A stretch of DNA of 64,000 nt, from the NCBI GenBank assembly GCA_946406115.1, contig OX291544.1:11284001-11348000 (forward strand). The letters are read 5' to 3'. A program made the translations under genes and the position numbers. Below are positions 36,101 to 44,920 of this stretch, piece after piece. Source of the stretch: Apoda limacodes. Its lineage: Eukaryota > Arthropoda > Insecta > Lepidoptera > Limacodidae. Every line of letters starts with the position of its first letter. The first letter of the stretch is position 1. The notes below the pieces were generated by a model. It had not been told where the DNA came from, did not search any database, and saw only the letters and a program-made list of their open reading frames with translations.

Positions 36101-38337
36101 GGTCGATGAGAATAACAAAAACATTGGCCGCTGGCATATAAAAGATTTTGAATGCATTGGTAATTAATCTTAATTACCGGCATTAGTCATTTATATGGTT
36201 ATTTGTAATATAGTATTGTTTTACTCGTACAAAGTTCATATTAGGTTGCTAATTGAAAAAAGATTTTTTTATGAAAAGACGTGTTCACGTAAAGTGAAAA
36301 CGATTCGCTCTTGACCTTTGGTTTGTTTGTAAACAATGGTCAGCTGTCAGATTGACAACTGTCAAGTCTGATTTTCTTCTTCAGCGACTCGTAAGCTGTA
36401 ATAAGGTTGACTGTCCTGTCAATCATTGTACCTATCTATGGTAGAATGTTCATTGACATAAGATACTACTACTCTATAATGCTTATGTCAAATATGAACA
36501 TAATCTGCAATCTGAAGTTTTGAACTTTAGAACAACTAATTCTACTTGTTGTTAATACAGAGGCTACTCGTAACTCTGTCGGTAAATATTTAAATAGTGT
36601 CTTTGAAACTTAACAAAGAGACTAATTATAAATTAAATATTTTGGGTTCACTTGGTGGACTGGCGATTGTAGCTCAGCACCAACGTACGTAAGGGTCTGA
36701 AAGTTCATGATGAGACTTTCAGACAATTTAAAAGCGAACTTTGAAAGGATTTTGAATGTTGCTGTTTGTTTGAATGAAAGTGAGTGATACCAGAAGTTGT
36801 ACATACTCATCAGCCATCTCTTATCATTGAAGAAAAGTGTCTTCAGAAGAAAAATTTTCAAAGAGACTTGGTCTGAGAGTAAGAGATTGGAAAATTTTTG
36901 AAACACGGGAGGGGACACTGTAACGGAACGACCGTTTCCGGTGGTCCGTCTCCGGTAAAGGACCGGATGATGTAGGAAACGATAGAAGTTTCTGGGCATT
37001 CGCTCTTAGGTCCATTACCACTGTGGTAATTTAAATTTAGAGATCAAAAAATCTCTAGATGTTTGACATCGGTAAGTCAAAAACAGTTCACTTTACGTAG
37101 ATACTTGACGTAGTCGTGAAAAATTCTATTGATAATTATTTTCACGGATAATAGAATTATTATTAAGTTACAATTTTGCTGCATATCTACTTCTATGCTA
37201 TAAAAGAAAACCGTCCTCGTACGGTTCTTAGTATATATATACTACGTATATATATTGCTTCACTACGGCTCTACGCCTAAACTGAGGTCCGTGAGAAGAA
37301 GTCTTTGTATGCGGGTGTACGTTTGTTGTCTGACGACGGCGCACGACAGCTGCTTTGCTGTTCTTTTACTGGGGAAGGACGGAGTCTACTAACCTCCAAA
37401 TCCTCGGCCTGCCCGGAGTCTCCTTGACTCCAAACCTTCGGCCTGTGCAGAAGGGTGCTATCTTGAACACCGCTACACACGAAGGTTACGGGGCGATCTG
37501 CTCTACGCCGAAGCTACTGGCGAGCTACGTTCACGTGTGGTCTTGCACTGTGCTAGTCACGTGCGGCCTTACCTTGTATTATTATTCACTACTCACCACG
37601 CGCTGTTAGGCCACGTAACATCAGTCCCATCCGCGTCTTCTTTCTACGGCGGTGACCTGAGGGGTGCCTACAGCGAGCAAGACATCGAATCGGGCTCTAG
37701 GCCGAAGAGATCTGAGTGTACTAGTTCCCTAATAAAAGCTTTAAAAACTACACTTAAAATCTGTGTAGGCAGGCATGCGTTTGGCTATCTTTCTATTTAT
37801 TTAGGTAGTCCTATATGATTGTGAATTAGGTAGCTGTGATCTAGATATATTAAGTGTTAAGAATCACCCTATGTGATTAGGATATTGTGCATTTAAAGCT
37901 ATTACTATATAATGAAAGAGTATACTAATATAACCTGCCTTTCCCTTGAAAAGTGTTTCTATACTCGCCTCTGAACTCCCTCTATCTTTTCTCCTCCTTC
38001 TGAGCACCTAGCCGGTGCATTCAGTAACAGGGCACTACTGCTTTAACCTGTCCTGTTATAACATAGCCAAAACAAAAATCTAATACGGCAAACTCACATT
38101 ACCTCAAAATAGTCGCAGTAAAGTTACAGGAAAATATCAAACAAGCATTTTTATCATAGGTATCTACTTACCAGAAAATTTAACACATTTGTTAATATGA
38201 TCACTACTTCCACAGTTTATGTTTTTCATACAATTAATGGAAGATCTCTTATCTGCTACATTGTATTGACTTTTCTGCTTTGAAATGTTTCTTTCTTCTG
38301 AAGCATTTATTAATTTCTTTGAAGAAGATGATAGCAT
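27129..38337 (-). CDS. DUF4729-like protein gene, five or more exons, minus strand
   Basis: Supported exons on the minus strand are 38337-38172 (possible start, MLSSSSKKLIN), 30676-30597, 30527-30361, 30203 to about 29954 and 27299-27129. Phases agree at the first three junctions (1, 0, 2) with GT-AG introns, one of only 69 bp. The last junction is unresolved: either a donor near the 3' end of exon 4 is weak or an exon is missing between 27300 and 29953. The N-terminal part is basic and rich in Ser, Asn and Lys. Exon 4 encodes a zinc-finger-like CPVTKCKKVIAVDSVLRHF, then 'CLAVFLDMD' and 'PAYIIMF'. Exon 5 encodes DECLLVWLCKLNNEVKAYS and ends LRNT. This order (CPxxxCxK..LLxH, then C-L, then LLxWL..YS) fits what I recall of the insect DUF4729 family, whose function is unknown. 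The first ATG may not be the true start: a TTCTTCAAAG acceptor lies just inside it. Intron 1 (about 7.5 kb) hosts a nested Gypsy insertion. Confidence 0.55.
27300..29953. other. Intron (or missing-exon interval) of the minus-strand gene
   Basis: About 2.65 kb. It contains dispersed repeats, notably about 28590-29070. Near 29565-29640 there is a 'GGTGATCAGCGATGAAGG..GCTGATGATGATAATA' tail typical of lepidopteran LINE/SINE ends. I did not find the exon needed to complete the junction between exons 4 and 5. Confidence 0.4.
28590..29070. repeat. Lepidopteran interspersed repeat (GCCCGCGAATTCGT type)
   Basis: 'TAGCTTTTGCCCGCGAATTC' followed by 'GCGTGGGATTTCTAACGCGACTCC' and ending 'ACAGACAGATAGACAGACAGAG' matches the general form of an abundant moth repeat. 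A shorter copy is at 42238-42500 (CGCCCGCGCTAACTTCGTTT, GCGTGGGATTTCTACGG). The internal part is duplicated imperfectly ('CTAATCCAACTTACACTTGACG' near 28783 and 'CTAATCAGACTCACACTTGACG' near 28903). Confidence 0.55.
30840..30989. repeat. Left member of a 150-bp inverted repeat pair
   Basis: This 150-bp block, from CAGGGTAGGTTAAAGCAG to CTCTTTCATTATATA, recurs in opposite orientation at 37906-38055 with only a few differences. Both outer edges touch the word TTATAA. The pair brackets the decayed Gypsy element inside intron 1 of the minus-strand gene. Confidence 0.85.
31148..32280 (+). pseudogene. Gypsy gag remnant
   Basis: Pieces of a gag protein lie in at least two frames. There is a premature stop before 'DEDESLIDKF' (about 31277) and a frame break after 31664. 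Near the C-terminus (about 32050-32160) one intact CCHC zinc knuckle (CFSCNSESHTTLQC) is followed by a second that has lost its histidine (CFGCGRRDVRVIDCPNC). Zinc knuckles bind the element's RNA. The broken frame means no functional Gag. Confidence 0.75.
32464..36167 (+). pseudogene. Gypsy pol remnant: protease, RT, RNase H, integrase
   Basis: Domains occur in canonical Ty3/Gypsy order. An aspartic protease active site (LLDSGSAISIL) lies near 32600. The reverse transcriptase has WRFCIDSRKLN and a YCDDV catalytic box near 33544. The RNase H region is interrupted at 34077 by a MITE and resumes with 'ALEHW' at about 34710. The integrase has a zinc-binding H..C-x2-C segment near 35120-35255, MDNGPQYAS near 35508 and a following Glu in TTEWTNK. 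A chromodomain-less C-terminal tail ends at 36167. Breaks are present near 33780, at the MITE, near 34960, near 35370 and as a stop at 35823-35825. The gene is dead. It is described only, and no reading frame is reconstructed. Confidence 0.85.
34077..34689. mobile_element. MITE inserted in Gypsy RNase H, 613 bp
   Basis: The ends are GGCTGCGGTCCGAATTGCGC at 34077-34096 and its exact reverse complement ending at 34689, a perfect 20-bp terminal inverted repeat. It separates the RNase H N-terminal part (TTERELH..) from the rest (..ITALEHW). Internal copies of 'GAATTGCGCTCA' and 'GAGCGCAATTCGAAC' words extend the symmetry. No transposase. The target duplication is unclear, with only TTA words on both sides. 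Because it sits inside the Gypsy element it is the youngest layer of this nest. Confidence 0.85.
36168..36918. other. Gypsy untranslated interval before the 3' LTR
   Basis: Non-coding stretch between the end of pol and the polypurine tract. No envelope-like frame was found. The open frame at 36622-36999 on the minus strand overlaps the LTR start and looks incidental. Confidence 0.5.
36919..37895 (+). repeat. 3' LTR of the Gypsy element
   Basis: It begins TGTAACGGAACG directly after a purine-rich tract, the usual context of a Ty3/Gypsy 3' LTR. It has a TATATATA region near 37235 and a polyadenylation word AATAAAAGC near 37731. The right boundary is uncertain, because no second LTR is available for comparison and the sequence grades into the inverted repeat at 37906. 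Confidence 0.6.
37906..38055. repeat. Right member of the 150-bp inverted repeat pair
   Basis: Reverse complement of 30840-30989 with a few substitutions. It lies immediately beyond the Gypsy LTR, with TTATAA at 38056-38061 mirroring the TTATAA at 30834-30839. Confidence 0.85.
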
Positions 38338-38408
38338 TCATTGTGGCTTACTTAATAAAATTATCTTTGAAAAATGAAATGAATAAAAGATTAAAAATGT
38401 AGAAATAT

Positions 38409-38847
38409 TTAGACTTGCAATTGCTTTGCTTTCAGGTCAAGTATTAATCTAAGGTGACAGTTGTATAAGGAAATCCTGTATTTTGTTTTTCGCGAGGTCC
38501 TACCGGGTCCGACGACGTGTTTTTGACCACATTTGCACACGTAATGAATTGAATGTTGTGAGTTATTGTTTGGTGCACACTGTATCGCTGATTTTCGTTG
38601 CGACCTATTATTAATTGAAGAGTTATTTACCCGATCCTGTTGAAGAAACAATTATATATGTAAACCATGTAAAAAACCTTAGTATAAAATGATGAAACAT
38701 AAAATCTGGCAAAATAGCAGTTTGACATAGTAAAGATATATTTTCATTATTGATATCCAATAGCGACTTATTTCTTATAGCTTGTCTATAATTGGCAAAG
38801 GGGTCGTATATTATATCAAGATTGGCCTCGTTTTTTATTTTGAACAA
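38409..38847 (-). other. Unresolved open segments upstream of the minus-strand gene
   Basis: Two minus-strand open stretches look coding-like but could not be joined. One (38847-38623) reads FKIKNEANLDIIYDPFANYR and on through RNKSLLDINNENISLL. The other (to 38409) contains QCAPNNNSQHSIHYVCKCGQ and follows a good acceptor (TTTCTTCAACAG before 38637). They may be 5' exons of the DUF4729-like gene or a separate decayed gene. A broken duplicate of the first lies at about 39945-40000. Confidence 0.3.
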
Positions 38848-38849
38848 AT

Positions 38850-40450
38850 ATATAGTAATATATACTTATATTATATTAAAAATATGGATTTTAGGATCAT
38901 TACCGCACAATAAATATATGTTGATAAAAATATGATTGAACCAGTTTTTTTAACTTATAACTTTGTACTTATTCTAAATTGATTAAAAATGCATGTGCAT
39001 GTATATGTTTGAACATTCTAGACCAGATGTTTATACATCAAATCAAGTATCACGATCTGAGCTTATCTTCATGCATGCAGAGCGTTTAGTTCAAACTAAT
39101 TGAAATTCATCACCTAACAATATAACTTCACCACTTTATAAATATTACACAACAAGTGGTCCAATAGGTACAAAACTGTCACTCAACGTTAGATAACACT
39201 TTCCTATAAGGTTTTAATAGTAATCAATAGACACACATAACCAGAAGTGTGTGCAAATTTAAATTCATTGTTGGCAGTCGTGGACTACTAATGTCTTCTC
39301 AACAGTTCGATGCTTTACTGTACTATAATAGTACATTATGATACAAGTGAGCTTAGTTAGTCATTACACATAGTAGATAAGTGTGTAATTAATTTTTATG
39401 TAAATAAATAAATCAATGAATTGCTGAAAAATGCATTCGTTATTTGCAACTACCTACATAAGAGTCCATATTTATACCAATTTTCATCTCCTATTTTACC
39501 CCTTAGGTATTCCCACGGTATTCCTGTGTAAAGTTCTATCCCGTATTTTACCTCCCAGGAGATGATTTTCCAAAACCAATCAAGTGCGTGTCGGGCCACG
39601 CGCAGTGTAGGGTTCCGTATTTGCCCGTCACAATACTTAGCTTTGACAGTTTTCCTTTTAGCTTCTTTATATAAATTACTGCTGTGAATTATTCAGTTCA
39701 GGGTAGACGACAGTTGACTCTTACAAAAATTAGCACCTTTAAGCTTAACATTTGGCAAACGGATCTCTAAATCTAAAAATGGATTTTACACACCCTTAAT
39801 TTTCAATGACCTATCCATCGACACCATGGGATAGAAGAGGAAAAAAACATCCCACCTTTCCACATAGATGAGGTACCCTTAAAGAGTTTCTTTAACATTT
39901 TTATTAACTACTTTCGCGGTTAATATGTTTCTCCTTTTAAGTTCAATAGTGACTTACTTTATATTATTTGTCTAGAATTGGCAAAAGGGAAGTTGTATTA
40001 TTGTTTGTATTTACGTCTTGTGGGACATATATAAAGCTACCTCAGTCCAGACACACTGCAGCAAGCAGTGTTATAGTGATGGGCTCACCATTGCCAGACT
40101 TAGGATAAATAAAGCTGCAACCTTTGTACCGGTTAAGTATATATCTGTAACACGTAGGTACATAGGTACGTAAAAATTACGCTCTCTGCGTGGCTCTCCG
40201 TGATCATTGACACAACTATGGCTACACTATCTCTCAACCTTAGTTTTTTTTGGGTATTTACTTTTACCACTTTTACAGTGAACACTTAACATTATGAACC
40301 AATGAAGCCAAGTTCACTGACCTGTATATACTAATAATAGAAGGAAATAATAAGATATATCTTACTCTGCTCATAACACTTAATTAACAAATAAAACTTT
40401 TTAAAATCACTTAGCTTTTTGGTTACACCTTTTATCGGCTATGAAACTAT
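38850..40450. other. Spacer with relic exon and promoter-like block
   Basis: At 39945-40000 a block ('AATAGTGACTTACTTTATA' then 'TTGTCTAGAATTGGCAAA') matches 38757-38803 imperfectly and carries stops. At 40020-40060 the words GGGACATATATAAAGC and TCAGTCCAGA resemble 48177-48215. A dispersed-repeat fragment with GTGCGTGTCGGGCCACGC and GGGTTCCGTA lies at 39580-39620. No intact gene. Confidence 0.4.
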
Positions 40451-40451
40451 T

Positions 40452-40830
40452 TTTTTTTTTTTTTATATACCACTAAGGTGGCAAACAAGCCTACGGTCCG
40501 CCTGATGGTAAGCGGTCACCGTAGCCTATGGACGCTTGCAACACCAGGGGCATCACTCGCGCGTTGCCGACCCTTCAGAAATCTAATAACTTCTTTTTTG
40601 AAGAACCCCATACTGTAGTCCTTAGAGAAAACCTTGGCAGGGAGCTCATTCCACAACCCAAGCGTTCGCGGGAGGAAGTTTCTCTGAAACCGCACTGTAC
40701 GCGACCATTTCGGTTCCACAGTGTGAGAATGAATTCCCTGTCGATGGCGAGCGTTGCGATAGTAGAAAGTAGCCATGGGCATCATTTCTATGACTATGAC
40801 AGCTGTCAGTATAGTAGCTGCGTTCGAACT
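40452..40830 (-). mobile_element. LINE 3' fragment, longest copy of the tail
   Basis: The minus strand encodes the reverse transcriptase C-terminus: [20 protein letters not shown], then [17 protein letters not shown]. It ends in a T-rich tract (plus-strand view) at about 40452, consistent with a LINE poly(A) tail. Related copies lie at 11.0, 26.0, 49.3 and 53.0 kb. The element is strongly 5' truncated. Confidence 0.75.
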
Positions 40831-41249
40831 TGCCAGTTAACATTTATGGAACTATTATGATTACACTCATAAATCTATAATACCTACTACACATATTATA
40901 AAACTCAACATCTCTGTATATCTGTACGTTTATTTACTTTTTACGCGAGAACCACTTATTCAATTTAGATCGGATTCCTTTATTAATTTAGAGCTATGTA
41001 TCTGGCAATGTTATAGGATGTATTTTGTTACATATAAGCATAAAAAATAAGCAGTGACAATAATGAATATGAATATGAAAGAAAGTTGACAAATGAGGTA
41101 CAAATAGTCAGCTTTATCGCTAAGGAGCGATCTCTGAAATTATGCATGAGAGGTGGCGCGGTAGTGAAAACAGTAACTTAAATAAAAAAGAGCAGGCAAT
41201 AACATAAATGACACAAGTATACCTATATAAATATCAGTCTATATACATA

Positions 41250-41780
41250 TTAATACAGACACAAATATATATTTATAAACATGATGGATTGTTAACTTCT
41301 GATATTAAGTGCAACGGAGTTCCATAGCTGTAAAGGTTGCACAGTGAATGAGTGACTGTAGGAATTGGTGCCGGTGTTTTTAACAGTAATTTAGCCGAAG
41401 GGCGAAGTGTAAGTGTAGATGAAGCAATAAATTAAAAACGTTCTTTCAAGTAATGCGGAGTTGATGGATTGAACAGTACGTTATAAAGAAGTGTAAGAAT
41501 ATGGGTATTCCGGCGAAGATGAATTGGGAGCCACTTGAGCTGAGCACGAAATTGAGATACATGATTATATTTGCGTAATCCAAATATAAATCGAAAATAG
41601 AGATTTTGGAGTCGCTTAAGTTTGTTTAATTGCTCCTCGGTGAGATTGATATAGCAAGCATCAGCATAATCAAGATAGGATTAAGTAAAGATTGTGCAAG
41701 CGTAATTTTTGTGGGGATAGGTAACAGATTGAGCAACCGTCTGATTGACCCAATGGAGGTGAACATCAAGTCGGAAAAAA
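41250..41780 (-). mobile_element. CR1/jockey-like LINE reverse transcriptase remnant
   Basis: On the minus strand, with stops and frameshifts, one reads LDYADACYINLTEEQLNKLK, then GLRKYNHVSQFRAQLKWLPI, LLYNVLFNPSTPHYLKERF and finally YSHSFTVQPLQLWNSV. This is the usual order of the thumb and C-terminus of these LINEs. It is a different family from the tail at 40.5 kb. Confidence 0.8.
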
Positions 41781-42237
41781 GACGCATTTAGGACACCTAA
41801 ATGGCCTACGCTGAGTAGACCGTAAGAGATACGTCAAATTAATGTAAGTTCTACACGGATTTGCCGAAGGATCGCCGTAACCGAATTTAGCGCGAACGGA
41901 GCCGCGGGAAAAAAGCTAGTTTCAGATGCATTTAGAAGAGGAATATAAATAGTTACAAAATAACATTAGTCATATACAGAATTCTGTGAAAATTTTATCT
42001 GGCTGTCTATTATAGCACTGACAGATCCTACCTATAATAAACAATTTATTTATGTTTTTCTCTGTTTAACTATAAATACTTTATCTTGTATTTCAAAAAA
42101 AAAAACCATAGAGTTGAGATGTATCTGCACTTTTCATGCTCGCTTAGGTACATATACCGTCATCCTTATCTTTACATGAAATTTCTGCCAAGTAATGCTG
42201 TCTGTTAAATATATTACTACTGTACTAACTTACTAAC

Positions 42238-42500
42238 TCCGCCCGCGCTAACTTCGTTTAGCAGCGTGGGATTTCTACGGTAACTCCTTGATTATAATGA
42301 GGAAGTTTGGTATAGCAAGCTATACTGTGGCTATTGTTCGTCCACGTGCAATTCGGTTATAGTTATTCCTATAGAAACTTTTGAATTTTACATGATCAAA
42401 TTTCTCTGTGCCAAATTCCAGCTCAATTGAACGATCCGTTACGATGTTAAGCAATAATAAACAAACACATAAACAAACAGACTTGCAGTAATACATAAGT
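42238..42500. repeat. Lepidopteran interspersed repeat, short copy
   Basis: Second copy of the family at 28.6 kb: CGCCCGCGCTAACTTCGTT, GCGTGGGATTTCTAC, then a gap and an ending with AAACACATAAACAAACAGAC. Non-coding. Confidence 0.5.
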
Positions 42501-44780
42501 TTGGTTTGGATATCTAATTTATCTCAATCAGGCCATTTTAGGTTTTCGAAGAGCATGCTACAGACACCGCATTTCTTTTTTTTTTTTATATTTCTAAATA
42601 TGGTTACTAATTTCCAAGCATTAATTTGTGTCAAATAAAAATAAGCACGTTGGCGACGTAAGCACATTTGGTTAAGGTTATATGACAAATATTTTTTTTT
42701 TTAGCTAAATCTACTTTGTCTAGGTACATTCTTGGTGTGTGCGCTAACTAGGTCTTCTCAATACAGTGAGTAACTCACATGTAAGGATTACCAACACCGT
42801 AGAATCGTAGTTTTATGGTCAATAACAGTTGTCACATTTTGGTGTCACCCGCTTTGTCACATAATTAGGTGTAGAATGAAGAAAGTGGGCTACCGATCGT
42901 TAACGCCACATTCGTGTTTATGCAATATTTCTCAAGTTTTAGTGATATTGCGAATGACATTTTTTTTTAAGTTATCGTAATGGTTTTAATATCTATAGAT
43001 TACAAGTAAAATAATTAAGATACCAATGTTCCAAAAGAACGCAGCACTTACACTTTATTAAATAAATAAAATGACATGTACATACGATTTAGTTCGAGAG
43101 AATAGACTGTTTGTTAGGTGGGTTGCAACTGCACAATTTACTGCAAGAATCAATAAAAGAACTGCATGAACCTGCAGTACTTGTACGTGCGTGAATGTGG
43201 ACGTTATTTATGTGCGGACAGAACTGACGTAACCTATACATAATCTGACTCGTAACGCGTTTATTAGCTCGTGTGTTTAACTGGTGAACCGAAACGTAGT
43301 TTCTCGGAATCTGCCCCTTATTAAAGTCGGATAACATGGCATTATAATTTTGAAAAAATTAGGAGTGGGCTATGTCGAAGCGACGGCCGCTTAGCTTTGG
43401 TTTTGGAGATTCGTGAATTTGAGGACGCAAATGTATGTAGGTATGTCAAAAGTATGTCTGGCTTTGCTATCTTTTGGGCTATAGCCGCTACGGGTTTGTA
43501 TTATGAATTAACATACACCTCTTGGTCCAATTTCAGAATTTTCTTCGCCAATTGTTAGCGGCGACTTCTCTCTGCCGATGTGACGTGTGTTTGGTAGTGT
43601 CGATTTCACAGACTTTTCCTTCGAAGTAGAAAGAAGTTTTTTTTTCGTTTCTGTAATTAACAATCTTTATATATAATTTAGTATTTAAACATAAAATAAT
43701 GCAAGTTAATATAAAATTAGTAATTATATATTTACTTGCATTCTAATTAGGGTATTGCCAATTTTTTTGAATGAAATAGAGTAATTTCAAAGGGGTAAAT
43801 ATAGATAGTAAAAGAATAAAGATTCATAAAAAGAGTATTAGGTTAGTATATATTTAGTATATATTTTTGCACTATTTGCGTCACATCACTTCTGTCTTTC
43901 TGTCTCGGTCCAAAAAATTACAAAACTAGGTAGGTACGATAATATTATTTATTTCGCCTGATTTCGACAGCCAACCAAATCCATATCCATAATAACCATA
44001 CCAAATCATACACCCAAAGGCCTAACGTACCTTGTCAATATTGAAATATCATAATGTACGCAAATGGAGTTGGTATTTTAGCGTATTCTATTAGTGTTAA
44101 AGTTTAAAAAGTACACTTACATAAAACTGAGTACAATACTTTATTTTAGAGTACGGTGGGCAACACTAATTCTAAAATTACTTTAACTTTGTATAACTAT
44201 TTCCAGGAGTAATTTGCATTTCATTTCGGAATAGGAGTATGCCGTTCAACATAATTATTAAATATTTAAATTATTGCCTATAACCTTTCCATTTTACGTA
44301 TTTCAGTATACATAAAAGTTATTGAGATATCCACGCGGTTTCTAAATTATAAGCCGTTAAATTGTAAAATATTATGTAGCAAAGCAAAGAAAGGAAACAA
44401 GGAAAGGAAAGAAAAGAAGAATTAGTACCTAAAGGTATTTAAAGTTTAGTTTAAGTGGACAAGTAATATTAAAAATAATAACCATATTAATTGCCAACAT
44501 ATGATTTAGATACTTGTAGAAACACATATATACATAAGATAAGTTAATTCTTAAAAATAAACAGGTTGGTTATTTTCTCCATCGTCCCCAAATTTTTAAT
44601 TATAGTAACATTATTTTGGATTCAATGAACTGTAGTATATTTTTTCTTACATATTAATGTTATGGACTGTTTGAATCACGTTGTCACGTAATAAATTTTA
44701 TCACTGTAATTTTTTTTTATAAACTAGGTCCACATTTTTCTGAGCAATCTTGGTTCTGGCGTTTTCCATCTCCATTTGAA
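42500..44780. other. Spacer upstream of cuticle gene C
   Basis: Mostly AT-rich DNA without recognised elements. The one open frame of interest is listed separately (43089-43337). Confidence 0.4.
43089..43337 (-). other. Possible short coding exon, unknown
   Basis: A minus-strand frame of 82 residues starts at an ATG and reads MLSDFNKGQIPRNYVSV, then LRQFCPHINNVHIHARTST and a Cys-rich end (CSSFIDSCSKLCSCNP). The codon choice is less AT-biased than random frames here. A GTAAATT donor inside the Cys-rich part could truncate it. It could be a small secreted or regulatory peptide, an upstream exon of the minus-strand gene, or chance. Confidence 0.25.
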
Positions 44781-44786
44781 CACGTT

Positions 44787-44794
44787 TATATAAA
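44787..44794 (+). promoter_or_regulatory. TATA box of cuticle gene C
   Basis: TATATAAA lies 134 bp upstream of the ATG at 44921. Start near 44818 would give a leader of about 100 bases. A TCAGT initiator word at 44892 is an alternative start without a TATA box. Confidence 0.5.
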
Positions 44795-44920
44795 TTTCCC
44801 TGCGAGCGTTACACACACTACATTCGAAAAAGTACGTTTCAAACAAGTGCATCGATTAAGTGATAGTGTTCGTGCTTGACTCGAGAGTGGTTCAGTATAC
44901 AACTACATAAGCTTAGAAAA

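Larger units (their letters stand above)
31148..37905 (+). mobile_element. Ty3/Gypsy LTR retroelement, 5' truncated and decayed
   Basis: The element runs on the plus strand, opposite to the host gene. A gag remnant (about 31148-32280) is followed by pol (about 32464-36167) and then a non-coding interval. A purine-rich tract (GGGAGGGGACAC near 36907-36918) comes next, with one LTR beginning TGTAACGGAACG at 36919. No matching 5' LTR or primer binding site was found before gag, so the 5' end has been lost. No envelope gene was seen. Boundaries at both ends are approximate: the left is set by the first gag-like codons, the right by the inverted repeat. Confidence 0.8.

Noticed and set aside
31148..36167. 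Possible functional retrovirus-like element with envelope
   Set aside because: No envelope frame is present, the 5' LTR is absent and pol has several breaks. It is a dead Ty3/Gypsy copy.
36622..36700. tRNA-like or primer-binding-site-like word (TTCACTTGGTGGACTGG)
   Set aside because: No cloverleaf can be drawn, and its position before the 3' LTR is wrong for a primer binding site.
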